Numbered from the stretch's first letter, positions 51,057-60,911 are shown. The stretch is 64,000 bases of DNA from Streptomyces uncialis (GCF_036250755.1 NZ_CP109583.1:3658001-3722000), one strand, 5' to 3'. Made by a program: numbers and translations. The notes: generated from the sequence alone by a model not told the origin.

Positions 51057-54000
51057 TCATCCCCAGCGGGTGACCGCCACCGCGGCCTTGAGGTCAGCCC
51101 AGAACTCCGGGCGCGGGGCGATCCGGGGACCCAGCCGGTAGACGGTCGTCCGGGTCCGGCCCGTCACCCGCAGCTGGACCTCGGCGGGACCGGGGTGGGA
51201 CCGCAGGATCTCCTTCAGCCGCCGCACCGAGGGACCCGTGACCCGGGACTCCTCGATCGCCAGCCGGACCGGCGCGTCCGCGCCGAGGGCCGTCGCCTCC
51301 GGGACCGTGAGCTCCATGGCGACGAGCCGGGGCACGTCCTCCCGTTTGTCCAGCCGTCCCTTGACGAAGACGACGGCGTCCTCCACGAGCCGGGTCCCCA
51401 CCAACTGGTAGGTGGCGGGGAAGAACAGACAGTCGACGGACCCTCCGAGGTCCTCCACGGTCGCGATCGCCCACGCGTTGCCCTGCTTGGTCATCTTGCG
51501 TTGCAGACCGGAGACGATGCCGCCGAGGGTGACCACCGCCCCGTCCGGGTGCTCGCCGCCGGTGAGCCGCGCGATCGGGGCGTCCGACCGTTCCGCGAGG
51601 ACGTGTTCGATCCCGAACAGCGGGTGGTCGGAGACATAGAGGCCGAGCATCTCGCGCTCCTGGGCGAGCAGATACGGTTTCTCCCACTCCTGCGCGGGGA
51701 AGTCCGGGTCCAGCGCGGGAAGCGTCCCGGGGGCGGTGTCCGGTCCGTCCGCGCTGAAGAGGTCGAACTGGCCTTCCGCCTCGCGGCGTTTGACGGAGAC
51801 GGCCGCGTCGACCAGCGGTTCGTAGCGGGCGGTGAGTCCCTTCCTGGTGTGGCCGAGGGCGTCGAACGCGCCCGCCTTGATCAGGGACTCGGTGGCGCGT
51901 TTGGCGCACATGACCGCCTCGGACTTGTCGAGGTAGTCGGGAAAGGACATGTACTTCCCCCTGGACTCGCGGGCGCGGACGATCGCCTCGACGACAGGGG
52001 CGCCCACGTTCCGTACGGCGGACAGCCCGAACAGGACGGTGTCGTCGCCGTGCGCGGTGAAGTCGGACAGCGACGCGTTGACGTCCGGCGGCAGCACCTT
52101 GATGCCCATCCGGCGGCATTCGTTGAGGTAGACCGCGGACTTGTCCTTGTCGTCCTTCACCGAGGTGAGCACCGCCGCCATGTACTCGGCCGGATGGTTC
52201 GCCTTGAGGTACGCCGTCCAGTAGGACACGAGCGCGTACGTGGCCGCGTGGGCCTTGTTGAACGCGTATCCGGCGAACGGCACCAGGACGTCCCAGACCG
52301 CCTGGACCGCCTCGTCGGAGTAGCCGCGCGCCCGGCAGCCGTCACGGAAGGGGCCGAACTCCCGGTCCAGGACCTCCTTCTTCTTCTTTCCCATCGCCCG
52401 GCGCAGCAGATCCGCCTGGCCCAGCGAGTATCCGGCGAGGATCTGCGCGGCCCGCTGGACCTGTTCCTGGTAGACGACCAGGCCGTAGGTGAGGTCGAGG
52501 ATCTCCTTGAGGGGTTCTTCGAGTTCCGGATGGATGGGGGTGATGTCCTGCCGGCCGTTCTTGCGCAGGGCGTAGTTGGTGTGCGAGTTCATGCCCATCG
52601 GGCCCGGCCGGTAGAGCGCGGTCACGGCCGTGATGTCCTCGAACTGGTCGGGGCGCATCAGCCGGAACAGCGAGCGCATCGCGCTTCCGTCGAACTGGAA
52701 GACGCCGAGGGTGTCGCCCCGGCCGAGGAGTTCGAAGGTCCTGGGGTCGTCGAGCGCGAGCCCCAGGAGATCGATGTCGATGCCCTTGTTGGACTTCACC
52801 ATCTTGACGGCGTCGTCCATGATCGTGAGGTTGCGCAGCCCGAGGAAGTCCATCTTCAGCAGGCCGAGCGACTCACAGCTCGGATAGTCCCACTGGGTGA
52901 TCGTGACGCCGTCGGAATGCCGTACCCAGACGGGGACATGGTCGGTCAGCGGTTCGCTGGACATGATGACGCCGGCGGCGTGGACGCCCATCTGCCGGAC
53001 CAGGCCCTCCACCCCGCGCGCGGTGTCGACGACCTTCTTCACGTCCGGCTCGTTCTCGTACATCCCCCGGACCTCGCCCGCCTCCGCGTAGCGGGGATGC
53101 GCGGGATCGGTGATCCCGGCGAGCTCGATGCTTCTGCCGCCCGCGTCCGGCGGCATGGCCTTGGTGATGCGGTCGCCCATGGCGTACGGGTAGCCGAGGA
53201 CGCGGGCGGAGTCCTTGATGGCGTTCTTCGCCTTGATCGTGCCGTACGTACCGATCATGGCGACCTTGTCGGCGCCGTACTTCTCGGTGACGTACCGGAT
53301 CACCTCGACACGCCTGCGCTCGTCGAAGTCGATGTCGACATCGGGCATCGACACGCGCTCGGGGTTCAGGAACCGCTCGAAGATCAGCCCGTGTTCCAGC
53401 GGGTCGAGGTCGGTGATGCCCATCGCGTACGACACCAGGGAACCCGCCGCGGAACCGCGTCCCGGGCCCACCGCGATACCGTTCCGTTTGGCCCACATGA
53501 TGAAATCGGCGACCACCAGGAAATAGCCGGGGAATCCCATCCGGATGATGATGTCCATCTCGTACGCGGCCTGGCGTTCATAGCGTTCCGCGATTCCGCC
53601 GGGAAAGCGGCGGGCGAGTCCTCGGCGTACCTCTTCCTTGAACCAGGTGATCTCCGTCCAGCCTTCGGGGATGTCGAATTTCGGCATGAGGTTCCGCTGC
53701 TGGAACATGCCCTCGGTGTTGATCTGCTCGGCGACGAGGAGGGTGTTGGCGCAGCCTTCCTGCCAGGCGTCCGAGGAGTCGATGGCGTACATCTCGTCGG
53801 TGGACTTGAGGTAGTAGCCGGTGCCGTCGAAGCGGAAGCGGTCGGGGTCGGAGAGGTTCTTGCCGGTCTGGATGCAGAGCAGCGCGTCGTGGGCGACCGC
53901 TTCGGAGGCGTGGGTGTAGTGGGAGTCGTTGGTGACGATCGGGGGGATGCCGAGCTTCTTCCCGATCTCCAGCAGCCCCTCGCGGACCCGGCGCTCGATC

Positions 54001-54587
54001 TCGATGCCGTGGTCCATCAGCTCCAGGAAGTAGCGGTCCTTGCCGAAGATGTCCTGGTAGTCGGACGCCGCCTTCAGCGCCTCGTCGAACTGCCCCAGCC
54101 GCAGCCTCGTCTGGAGTTCGCCCGAGGGGCAGCCGGTCGAGGCGATGAGGCCCTGGGACCATTTCGAGATCGTCTCGCGGTCCATCCGGGGCCACTTCGT
54201 CAGCCAGCCCTCCGCGTACGCGTCCGAGGAGAGGCGGAACAGATTGTGCAGCCCCGTCGCGTCCGCCGCCCAGATCGTCTTATGGGTATAGCCACCCGAA
54301 CCGGAGACGTCGTCCCGCTTCTGGTGCGGCTGGCCCCACTGGATCTTCCGCTTGTCGCGCCGCGACTCCGGCGCCACATACGCCTCGATCCCGATGATCG
54401 GCGTGATGCCCGCCTTCGTCGCCTGATGGAAGAAGTCGTACGCCCCGTGCAGGTTCCCGTGGTCCGTCATCGCGATATGCGACATCCCCATGTCGTCGCA
54501 CGCGTGGAACATGTCCTTCAACCGCGCCGCACCGTCCAGCAGCGAATACTGGGTATGGACGTGCAAATGCGTGAAATGACGGGGCAT
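51057..54587 (-). CDS. DNA polymerase III alpha subunit, DnaE1 type
   Basis: 1176 residues from ATG 54587, the full length of replicative DnaE. PHP domain at the N-terminus (FTHLHVHTQYSLLDGAARLK, AMTDHGNLHGAYDFF), palm with PDVDIDFDERRRVEVIRY, finger and beta-binding regions, and a C-terminal OB-fold (VVTLGGIVSGLQRKMTKQGN). It is clearly DnaE1-like, not the ImuC/DnaE2 error-prone type. The housekeeping dnaE of S. coelicolor lies elsewhere (SCO2064) and is similar but distinct by my recall, so this is probably a second copy. The neighbours (LPMO, LysR) are accessory. Confidence 0.9.
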   Translation of the reverse strand: MPRHFTHLHVHTQYSLLDGAARLKDMFHACDDMGMSHIAMTDHGNLHGAYDFFHQATKAGITPIIGIEAYVAPESRRDKRKIQWGQPHQKRDDVSGSGGYTHKTIWAADATGLHNLFRLSSDAYAEGWLTKWPRMDRETISKWSQGLIASTGCPSGELQTRLRLGQFDEALKAASDYQDIFGKDRYFLELMDHGIEIERRVREGLLEIGKKLGIPPIVTNDSHYTHASEAVAHDALLCIQTGKNLSDPDRFRFDGTGYYLKSTDEMYAIDSSDAWQEGCANTLLVAEQINTEGMFQQRNLMPKFDIPEGWTEITWFKEEVRRGLARRFPGGIAERYERQAAYEMDIIIRMGFPGYFLVVADFIMWAKRNGIAVGPGRGSAAGSLVSYAMGITDLDPLEHGLIFERFLNPERVSMPDVDIDFDERRRVEVIRYVTEKYGADKVAMIGTYGTIKAKNAIKDSARVLGYPYAMGDRITKAMPPDAGGRSIELAGITDPAHPRYAEAGEVRGMYENEPDVKKVVDTARGVEGLVRQMGVHAAGVIMSSEPLTDHVPVWVRHSDGVTITQWDYPSCESLGLLKMDFLGLRNLTIMDDAVKMVKSNKGIDIDLLGLALDDPRTFELLGRGDTLGVFQFDGSAMRSLFRLMRPDQFEDITAVTALYRPGPMGMNSHTNYALRKNGRQDITPIHPELEEPLKEILDLTYGLVVYQEQVQRAAQILAGYSLGQADLLRRAMGKKKKEVLDREFGPFRDGCRARGYSDEAVQAVWDVLVPFAGYAFNKAHAATYALVSYWTAYLKANHPAEYMAAVLTSVKDDKDKSAVYLNECRRMGIKVLPPDVNASLSDFTAHGDDTVLFGLSAVRNVGAPVVEAIVRARESRGKYMSFPDYLDKSEAVMCAKRATESLIKAGAFDALGHTRKGLTARYEPLVDAAVSVKRREAEGQFDLFSADGPDTAPGTLPALDPDFPAQEWEKPYLLAQEREMLGLYVSDHPLFGIEHVLAERSDAPIARLTGGEHPDGAVVTLGGIVSGLQRKMTKQGNAWAIATVEDLGGSVDCLFFPATYQLVGTRLVEDAVVFVKGRLDKREDVPRLVAMELTVPEATALGADAPVRLAIEESRVTGPSVRRLKEILRSHPGPAEVQLRVTGRTRTTVYRLGPRIAPRPEFWADLKAAVAVTRWG

Positions 54588-54743
54588 ACGCGCTCCTGGC
54601 GGAACAGGATTCGGCGGAATCGCGGCGGAAGGGGACGAGTGCGCGCCCCAGGGAACCCGTACCGGAGCCGGTGATCAAACAACGGAAGGCGTCCGGCCGA
54701 CAACCAGCGGTTGTCGGGCGGCGCGGCTGGTAGTTTCGGCCGG

Positions 54744-55727
54744 ATGAATCCGGAGTTCCTGCGGGCCTTTGTCGCGGTCGTCGAGGAAGGGCAGTTCCGG
54801 CACGCCGGGGACCGGCTCGGGATCTCCCAGCAGGCCGTGTCCAAGCGGATCGCCGCCTTGGAGGACGAACTCGGCGTGGTGCTGTTCCACCGGCTGCCGA
54901 CCGGGGCCGAACCGACCGCCGACGGAAGGACGTTCCTGCCGCACGCCCGCGCGGTGCTCACCGCGATCCGGCACGCCGTCGCGTCGGTCCGCCACCCCGC
55001 CCGGCCGCTGCGGGTCGACGTCCTGGACAACCGGGTCGCCTCCGCGGCGCTGCTGCGCGCCTTCCACGAGGCACACCGCGAACTGCCCCTGGAGATCGCC
55101 GCCCTGCGCGGCGCGGACCACGCGGTACGGGCCCTGCTGGACGGGGACGTCGACGCGGCGTTCGGGTATCCCCGGCGGCCGGTGCGGGAGACCGACGCCC
55201 GGCTGACCGCCGTCCCGGTGCTGCTGGAGGCCCTGGAGGTGGTCGTCGGGGAACGGCATCCCCTGGCGGAAGCGGCCTGCGTCACCCCGGCGGACCTGGT
55301 GCCGTACACCTGCTGGGTGCCGGGGATCGTGGACGGCAGCGAATGGGGCGCCTTCTACGCCGAGCTCGCCGGGGCGTTCGGGCTGACCATCGACCCCACC
55401 GGGCCCGACTTCGGTATCGAGGCGCTGCTGGACGCCCTCGCCGGGTCGCCGGCGCTGCTGACCTTCGTCGGGCGCGGGACCCGGCTGGTGGGGCTCACCG
55501 GACGGCGGCTGCGGCGCGTACCGGTGGTGTCACCCACCCCCGTCTACCCGTGGTCGCTGCTCTGGCACACCGGCAACCGGCATCCGGGGCTGCGGCGGCT
55601 CGTCGCGTACGTCACCCGGCACGCGGCGGACCGTCCGGCCGATGTCTGGCTGCCGACCGGGGCGCCGGGCCGCCGGCCGCTCACTCGGGCAGCAGATGGC
55701 CCCGGCGGGACAGCAGGAACCGCTTGA
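54744..55727 (+). CDS. LysR-family transcriptional regulator
   Basis: 327 residues from ATG 54744. Helix-turn-helix: NPEFLRAFVAVVEEGQFRHA, GDRLGISQQAVSKRIAALED. The effector domain is typical, followed by a Gly/Thr-rich tail. Divergent from the dnaE-type gene (156-base gap), and its last 47 bases overlap the converging second LysR gene. Target unknown. Confidence 0.88.
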   Translation: MNPEFLRAFVAVVEEGQFRHAGDRLGISQQAVSKRIAALEDELGVVLFHRLPTGAEPTADGRTFLPHARAVLTAIRHAVASVRHPARPLRVDVLDNRVASAALLRAFHEAHRELPLEIAALRGADHAVRALLDGDVDAAFGYPRRPVRETDARLTAVPVLLEALEVVVGERHPLAEAACVTPADLVPYTCWVPGIVDGSEWGAFYAELAGAFGLTIDPTGPDFGIEALLDALAGSPALLTFVGRGTRLVGLTGRRLRRVPVVSPTPVYPWSLLWHTGNRHPGLRRLVAYVTRHAADRPADVWLPTGAPGRRPLTRAADGPGGTAGTA

Positions 55728-56637
55728 ACGCGGCGACCGGCGGGGTGTCCGGGCCGCCGCCCGCGAGCCAGGCCACCCCGATCTCGCGGACCGCGCGCGG
55801 CGCCGTCACCGTCAGCTCCACCACCCCGGGCCGCGCCACCGTCGGCGGGGGCAGCAGCGCGACGCCGAGGCCCGCCTGCACCAGACCGCGCAGGGTCTCG
55901 GCCTCCTCGCCCTCGAAGGCGATCCGGGGGCGGAACCCGGCCGCCGCGCACAGATCGTCGGTGATCCGGCGCAGCCCGTAGCCGGGCTCCAGCGTCACGA
56001 ACGTCTCGTCGGCGGCCTCGGCGAGCCTGATCCGGCGGCGGCCCGCCAGCCGGTGGTCACCGGGGACGACGAGGCGCAGCCGCTGCTCGTCGAGGCGGCG
56101 GGCCTCCAGATCGGGGGCGTCGGGCACCGGCGAGGTCAGACAGAGGTCCAGTTCACCGGCGCGCAGCCGTTCCAGCATGGCCTCGCCGTAGTTCTGCACC
56201 AGGCTGAAGCGGACCCGGGGGTGGTCGGCGCGGAAGCCGCGGATCAGTCCGGGGACGGTCTCGGTGCCCAGGGTGTGCAGAAAGCCGAAGGCGACCTTCC
56301 CGCCCGTCGGGTCGGCGTCGGCGCGGACCTCCTCGGCGGCGCGCTCGATGTCGGCGAGGGCGCGTTCGACGGAGGCGAGGAACGTACGGCCCGCCGGGGT
56401 GAGGGCGACGGTCCGGCCCCGGCGGGCGAAGAGGTCCACCCCGAGGTCCGCTTCGAGCCGGACCATCGCGCGTGACAGCGTCGACTGGGGGACCTGCATC
56501 TCCTGTGCGGCGCGGGTCACATGCTCGGTGCGGGCGACCCCGGCGAAGTACGCGAGCCGGGGCGCGAGCAGCGTGACGATGTCTTCTGTGTCACTGGACG
56601 GTGACAGGCGCGCCCGTGAGCTGTTCTTATGCTCCAT
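55681..56637 (-). CDS. LysR-family transcriptional regulator
   Basis: 318 residues from ATG 56637. LAPRLAYFAGVARTEHVTRA, AQEMQVPQSTLSRAMVRLEA is the DNA-binding part; the effector domain contains GFLHTLGTETVPGLIRGFRA and LGVALLPPPTVARPG. Divergent from an MFS transporter gene 62 bases away, its evident target, as in YnfL/YnfM-like pairs. Confidence 0.9.
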   Translation of the reverse strand: MEHKNSSRARLSPSSDTEDIVTLLAPRLAYFAGVARTEHVTRAAQEMQVPQSTLSRAMVRLEADLGVDLFARRGRTVALTPAGRTFLASVERALADIERAAEEVRADADPTGGKVAFGFLHTLGTETVPGLIRGFRADHPRVRFSLVQNYGEAMLERLRAGELDLCLTSPVPDAPDLEARRLDEQRLRLVVPGDHRLAGRRRIRLAEAADETFVTLEPGYGLRRITDDLCAAAGFRPRIAFEGEEAETLRGLVQAGLGVALLPPPTVARPGVVELTVTAPRAVREIGVAWLAGGGPDTPPVAAFKRFLLSRRGHLLPE

Positions 56638-56699
56638 GGGATCGATTATGGACGTTCCATGCATTGGACGCATGAAGCGGGCGGCCGTACGTTCGGCAT

Positions 56700-58208
56700 A
56701 TGCCTGCTGCCAGTACCGGGGCGGTCGCACGGTTCGCCGGGTCAACCCCGGCGACCGCCGGAGCGGCCGCCTCCTCCGTCCCCGCCGTCGACTCCCCCGC
56801 CCCCGCCTCCACCGTGCCCGCCGCTCCCGTCCCGCCCGCCGGCGAGGACCGCCGGCGCGCGCCGGGCGCGCCCGGCTTCCGCCGGATGAGCTTCGCGCTG
56901 TTCCTCGCCGGGGTCGCCACCTTCGCCCTGCTCTACTCGACGCAGGCCCTGCTCCCGCTGATCTCCGCCGACTTCGCGGTCGGCGCCGGGGACGCGAGCT
57001 GGACGGTGTCGGCGGCGACCGGCGCGCTGGCGCTGTTCGTCCTGCCGCTGAGCGCGCTGTCCGAGCGGTTCGGGCGGCGGACCCTGATGACGGTGTCCCT
57101 CGCGGTCGCCGTGGCGGTCTCGCTGCTGATCCCGTTCGCGCCCTCGCTCGAAGCGCTGATCGCGCTGCGGGCCGTGCAGGGCGCCGCGCTGGCCGGTGTG
57201 CCCGCCTCCGCGATGGCGTACCTCGCGGAGGAGGTACGGCCCAGGGCGCTGGTCGCCGCGATCGGACTGTTCGTCGCGGGCAACAGCATCGGCGGGATGA
57301 GCGGCCGGGTCGTGACCGGCTGGGTCGCCCAGGAATGGGGCTGGCGGGTCGCGCTCGGGGTGCTCGGACTGCTCGCGGTGGTCTCCGCGCTGGCCTTCCG
57401 CGCCCTGGTGCCCGCGCCACGCCACTTCACCCCGGCGCCGCTGAGCCCCCGGGCCCTCGGCCGTACGGTCCGCGACCATCTCTCGGACCCGCTGCTGCGG
57501 CGGCTGTACGCGATCGGCGCGCTGTTCATGACGGTGTTCGGCGCGGTGTACACGGTCATCGGCTACCGGCTGACGGAGGCGCCGTTCTCGCTGCCGCAGG
57601 GCGTCGTCGGCTCGATCTTCCTGGTCTATCTGGTCGGTACGGTCTCCTCGGCCGCCGCCGGACGGCTCGTCGCCCGGCTCGGCCGGCGCGGCACGCTGTA
57701 CCTGGCCGGGGGCACCACCTCGGCGGGGCTGCTGCTGTCGCTCGCCGGGTCGCTGATCCCGGTCCTCGCCGGACTGGTGCTGATCACGGCCGGGTTCTTC
57801 GCGGGCCACGCGGTCGCGTCGGCGGCGGTGAGCCGGACCGCCACCCATGGCCGGGCCCAGGCATCGGCGCTCTACCAGTCCGCCTACTACCTGGGCTCCA
57901 GCGCGGGCAGCACGCTCGGCGCGCTGGCGTTCCACGCCGGGGGCTGGGCCGCGGCCGTCGCCCTCGGACTGCTCGCCGTGACGGGCGTCGTGGCGATCAC
58001 CCTGCTGGGCACCCGGGCCGCCCGCGTCGAACAGCGGGTACGCCGGGACGCGGCGGTGGCCCGGGGCGGCGCGGTCCGGAGCGGTTCGGGCCAGGGTGGT
58101 TCGGGCCAGGGCTCTGCGGGACGCGACGGATCGGGCCGGAGCGGGTCGGGCCTGGGCGGGTCGGTGCGGGCCGGGCGGGCGGCGCCCGTGATGGCGGCCC
58201 GGCACTGA
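56700..58208 (+). CDS. MFS transporter, YnfM-like
   Basis: 502 residues from ATG 56700. A Pro/Ala-rich N-terminus of about 60, then twelve helices: LLYSTQALLPLISADFAVG, motif A LSALSERFGRRTLMTVSLAV, GNSIGGMSGRVVTGWVAQEWGW. The C-terminus is a Gly/Ser-rich tail of about 50 residues with GSGQ, GSGR and GSGLG units, likely disordered. It exports an unknown compound under control of the divergent LysR protein. Confidence 0.88.
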   Translation: MPAASTGAVARFAGSTPATAGAAASSVPAVDSPAPASTVPAAPVPPAGEDRRRAPGAPGFRRMSFALFLAGVATFALLYSTQALLPLISADFAVGAGDASWTVSAATGALALFVLPLSALSERFGRRTLMTVSLAVAVAVSLLIPFAPSLEALIALRAVQGAALAGVPASAMAYLAEEVRPRALVAAIGLFVAGNSIGGMSGRVVTGWVAQEWGWRVALGVLGLLAVVSALAFRALVPAPRHFTPAPLSPRALGRTVRDHLSDPLLRRLYAIGALFMTVFGAVYTVIGYRLTEAPFSLPQGVVGSIFLVYLVGTVSSAAAGRLVARLGRRGTLYLAGGTTSAGLLLSLAGSLIPVLAGLVLITAGFFAGHAVASAAVSRTATHGRAQASALYQSAYYLGSSAGSTLGALAFHAGGWAAAVALGLLAVTGVVAITLLGTRAARVEQRVRRDAAVARGGAVRSGSGQGGSGQGSAGRDGSGRSGSGLGGSVRAGRAAPVMAARH

Positions 58209-58407
58209 GACGGGCACCGGGACCGGCACCGGAACGGGTGTCCGGGGTGCTGCGCGGGTGCGGTGGCCGACCGGTCAGGCTACGGGCAACCGGGCCCGCG
58301 CGCAGCCGGAACCGCAGGTCAGCCCGGACTGTCAGTGCGGTCCTGTACGTTCCCCCTTGCTGGCGCCGCACACGGGCGACGGACACACCACAGGGGTGGG
58401 CTGGACC

Positions 58408-59388
58408 ATGACTGACAGTACGGCGACGATCGAGCTGGACGCCCGGCTGGAGAAGCACCGGGTGGAGCTGACCGGCTACTGCTACCGCATGCTGGGCTCG
58501 TCGTTCGAGGCCGAGGACGCGGTGCAGGACACGATGGTCCGCGCCTGGCGCAGCTTCGACAAGTTCGAGGGCCGCTCGTCGCTGCGCTCCTGGCTGTACC
58601 GCATCGCCACGAACGTCTGCCTCGACATGCTGAGCGCGGGCAACCGCCGCGCCCGCCCCATGGACCTCAGCGAGCCGCAGCACCACGCGACCGCCGTCCT
58701 GAAGGAGCGCGCCGAGCCGACCTGGCTGGAGCCCGCGCCCGACGGCCGGGTGCTGCCGGACACGGCCGATCCGGAACGCGCCGTGGTGGCCCGGGAGTCG
58801 GTGCGGCTCGCGTTCATGGCCGCGCTCCAGCATCTGCCGCCCAAGCAGCGGGCCGTGCTGATCCTGCGCGAGGTGCTGGCCTGGCGGGCGCAGGAGGTCG
58901 CCGATCTGCTCGGCACCTCGGTCGCCTCCGTCAACAGCGCGCTCCAGCGGGCGCGTTCCACCCTCTCCGCCGCGGACATCCGCGAGTCGGACCAGGCGCA
59001 GCCCGCCGACGAGGAGCAGCAGAAGCTCCTCAAGCAGTATGTCGAGGCGTTCGAGGGCTACGACATGGTGAAGCTGACCGCGCTGCTCCATGACGACGCG
59101 GTGCTGTCCATGCCGCCCTACGACCTGTGGCTCCAGGGGCACGACGAGATCAGTGGCTGGATGCTCGGCCACGGCTCGGTCTGCCGGGGCTCGCTGCTGG
59201 TCCCCACCGTGGCGAACGGCACGCCCGCGTTCGCGCAGTACCACCCGACGCAGACGCCGGGCCGGTTCGAGCCGTGGGCGCTCCAGGTGGTGGAGATCTC
59301 AGCGGGCAGGATCGTGGAGATCACGACCTTCCTCGACACGGCCCGGTGGTTCCCGCTGTTCGACCTGCCCCTCCATCTGGAGCGGTAG
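58408..59388 (+). CDS. ECF sigma factor with SnoaL-like C-terminal domain (SigG-like)
   Basis: 326 residues from ATG 58408. Region 2: YCYRMLGSSFEAEDAVQDTMVRAWRSFDKF, SLRSWLYRIATNVCLDML. Region 4: ALQHLPPKQRAVLILREVLAWRAQEVADLLGTSVASVNSALQRARSTL. Residues about 205-320 form a SnoaL-like domain (LLKQYVEAFEGYDMVKLTALLHDDAVLSMPP) that in related ECF groups tunes activity without an anti-sigma factor. The 3' end overlaps the STAS gene by 90 bases on the other strand. Confidence 0.9.
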   Translation: MTDSTATIELDARLEKHRVELTGYCYRMLGSSFEAEDAVQDTMVRAWRSFDKFEGRSSLRSWLYRIATNVCLDMLSAGNRRARPMDLSEPQHHATAVLKERAEPTWLEPAPDGRVLPDTADPERAVVARESVRLAFMAALQHLPPKQRAVLILREVLAWRAQEVADLLGTSVASVNSALQRARSTLSAADIRESDQAQPADEEQQKLLKQYVEAFEGYDMVKLTALLHDDAVLSMPPYDLWLQGHDEISGWMLGHGSVCRGSLLVPTVANGTPAFAQYHPTQTPGRFEPWALQVVEISAGRIVEITTFLDTARWFPLFDLPLHLER

Positions 59389-59685
59389 GCCGACGAGTTC
59401 GAGCAGGTTCCGCAGCAGGGGGTCCGGGTCGCGTACGACGATCCGGGCGCCCGCGCGGCGGGCCGTGAGCTCCAGCCGGGCCAGGGCGTTGACGGCGGCG
59501 AGGTCCGGGGGCAGGGCCGACGCGTCACAGACGAGTTCCGTCGCGCCCGTGGCCGCGAGGAGCGAGCGCGCGGAGTCGCACAGCCGTGACAGGTCCTCCT
59601 CGCCGGCGGGGGCGACCGGGAGTATCGGGGCAGGGGGTTCGGGTTCGTCCACGCACGGTAGACCCGGGGTGCGCCGGTAACTCAT
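59299..59685 (-). CDS. STAS-domain protein
   Basis: 128 residues from ATG 59685. ATELVCDASALPPDLAAVNALARLELTARRAG and IVVRDPDPLLRNLLELVGLPLQMEGQ resemble the STAS fold of anti-anti-sigma factors, with the family tail QVEQREPPGRVEEG. The classical phosphorylatable Ser after the Asp is present as DASAL. It overlaps the end of the ECF sigma gene antisense by 90 bases. The same pair arrangement recurs in Streptomyces; a direct functional link is unproven. Confidence 0.8.
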   Translation of the reverse strand: MSYRRTPGLPCVDEPEPPAPILPVAPAGEEDLSRLCDSARSLLAATGATELVCDASALPPDLAAVNALARLELTARRAGARIVVRDPDPLLRNLLELVGLPLQMEGQVEQREPPGRVEEGRDLHDPAR

Positions 59686-59796
59686 CGGCGGCCCGGGGCC
59701 GGTGCGGGTCCGGGTGGGCACCGGTATGCCCGTAGGTGCCCCCAGGTGGTTCCGCGTGCCGCGCCCCGGTCGTGGTTCCGGGTGCCGCCGCGCGGG

Positions 59797-60819
59797 TCAG
59801 CGGTGGACGGTCCTGCGGTGTTCGGTGGGGCGGATGCCCATGGTGCGTTTGAAGGCGACGCTGAGCGCGTACGCGTTGGCGTAGCCGACCTGGCGGGACA
59901 CCGCCTCGACGGTGTCGTCGGTGTGCGCCAGCAGATCCGCGGCCTGGCAGATACGCCACTCCGTGAGGTACGTCATCGGGGGCTGTCCCATCAGTTCGGT
60001 GAACCGCTGGGCGAAGCGGGCCCGGGACGCCCCGGCGGCGGTGGCGAGCGACGCCACCGTCCAGGGGCGGGCCGGTTCCCCGTGCATGAGTTTCAGCGCG
60101 CGGCCGACGACGGGGTCGGCGTGGCCCCGGTACCACGACGGCGCCCGCGCCTCGGGCAGTTCGAACCACTCGCGCAGCCCGGACACCAGCAGCAGATCCA
60201 GCAGCCGGTCGAGGACGACCTGCTGACCGGGGGCGTCCCTGCGTATCTCCCGGGAGATCATCTCCAGGGCCGGGCGGCCCTCCGGGACCGCCGGGATCCG
60301 GGCGATCCTCGGCAGCGCGTCCAGCACCCGCGCCGACACACTGCCCGCCACCTGGTACGTCCCCTTGAGCAGCACACCGTGCGGGCGGCCGGCCGGCGCC
60401 CCGGCGAGGTCGGCCGGGTCCGTGTCCCCGGCGCACATCGGGAGGTCGTCCAGCGCGTCCGGGTCACCGCCGCACATCGGCAGATCGTCCAGCAGGAGGG
60501 CCCCGTCGGGGGTGGTGCAGCGGTTCCCCTCGTGGACGACGGCGAGGGGGGCGGTGGCGGGGTGGTCGGCGACGACGTACGGGTCGGAGCCGACGACGAT
60601 CACCACGTCCCCCGGGTCCAGCGGGACGGGCTCCGCGCCGCCGGGGCCGTCCGCCGGGCCCACGGAGGTGACCCACGCCCGGCCGCTGAGCATGGTGAGC
60701 AGCGCGAGCGGGGTGCCTTCCTCGAAGCGCAGCGACCAGGGCGGCCGGAGCAGCGACCGGTCGAAGAGGGCACCGCGGGGCCGGACGTCGTGCAGCAGGG
60801 TGGTCAGCGCGTCATCCAT
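59797..60819 (-). CDS. AraC-family transcriptional regulator
   Basis: 340 residues from ATG 60819. An N-terminal cupin-type domain (LLRPPWSLRFEEGTPLALL, PLDPGDVVIVVGSD) and a C-terminal double helix-turn-helix (WTVASLATAAGASRARFAQRF; AVSRQVGYANAYALSVAFKRTMGIRP). The middle contains a tandem duplication: DDLPMCGGDPDA then DDLPMCAGDTDP, with two Cys. Divergent from the NmrA-like gene, its likely target. Confidence 0.9.
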   Translation of the reverse strand: MDDALTTLLHDVRPRGALFDRSLLRPPWSLRFEEGTPLALLTMLSGRAWVTSVGPADGPGGAEPVPLDPGDVVIVVGSDPYVVADHPATAPLAVVHEGNRCTTPDGALLLDDLPMCGGDPDALDDLPMCAGDTDPADLAGAPAGRPHGVLLKGTYQVAGSVSARVLDALPRIARIPAVPEGRPALEMISREIRRDAPGQQVVLDRLLDLLLVSGLREWFELPEARAPSWYRGHADPVVGRALKLMHGEPARPWTVASLATAAGASRARFAQRFTELMGQPPMTYLTEWRICQAADLLAHTDDTVEAVSRQVGYANAYALSVAFKRTMGIRPTEHRRTVHR

Positions 60820-60911
60820 ACGGGTGAGTCTAGGGGCGGTGGGACGATCGGACATCGAATCGAGCGCAACAGCCATCGTGCCGCCCGCCCGTCGGGGGTT
60901 CACTGATCCGT

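Noticed and set aside
51195..54674. 1159-residue plus-strand frame opposite the dnaE-type gene
   Set aside because: Mirror frame of a well-supported polymerase gene. Long antisense frames are normal at this GC content and the peptide has no recognisable domain.
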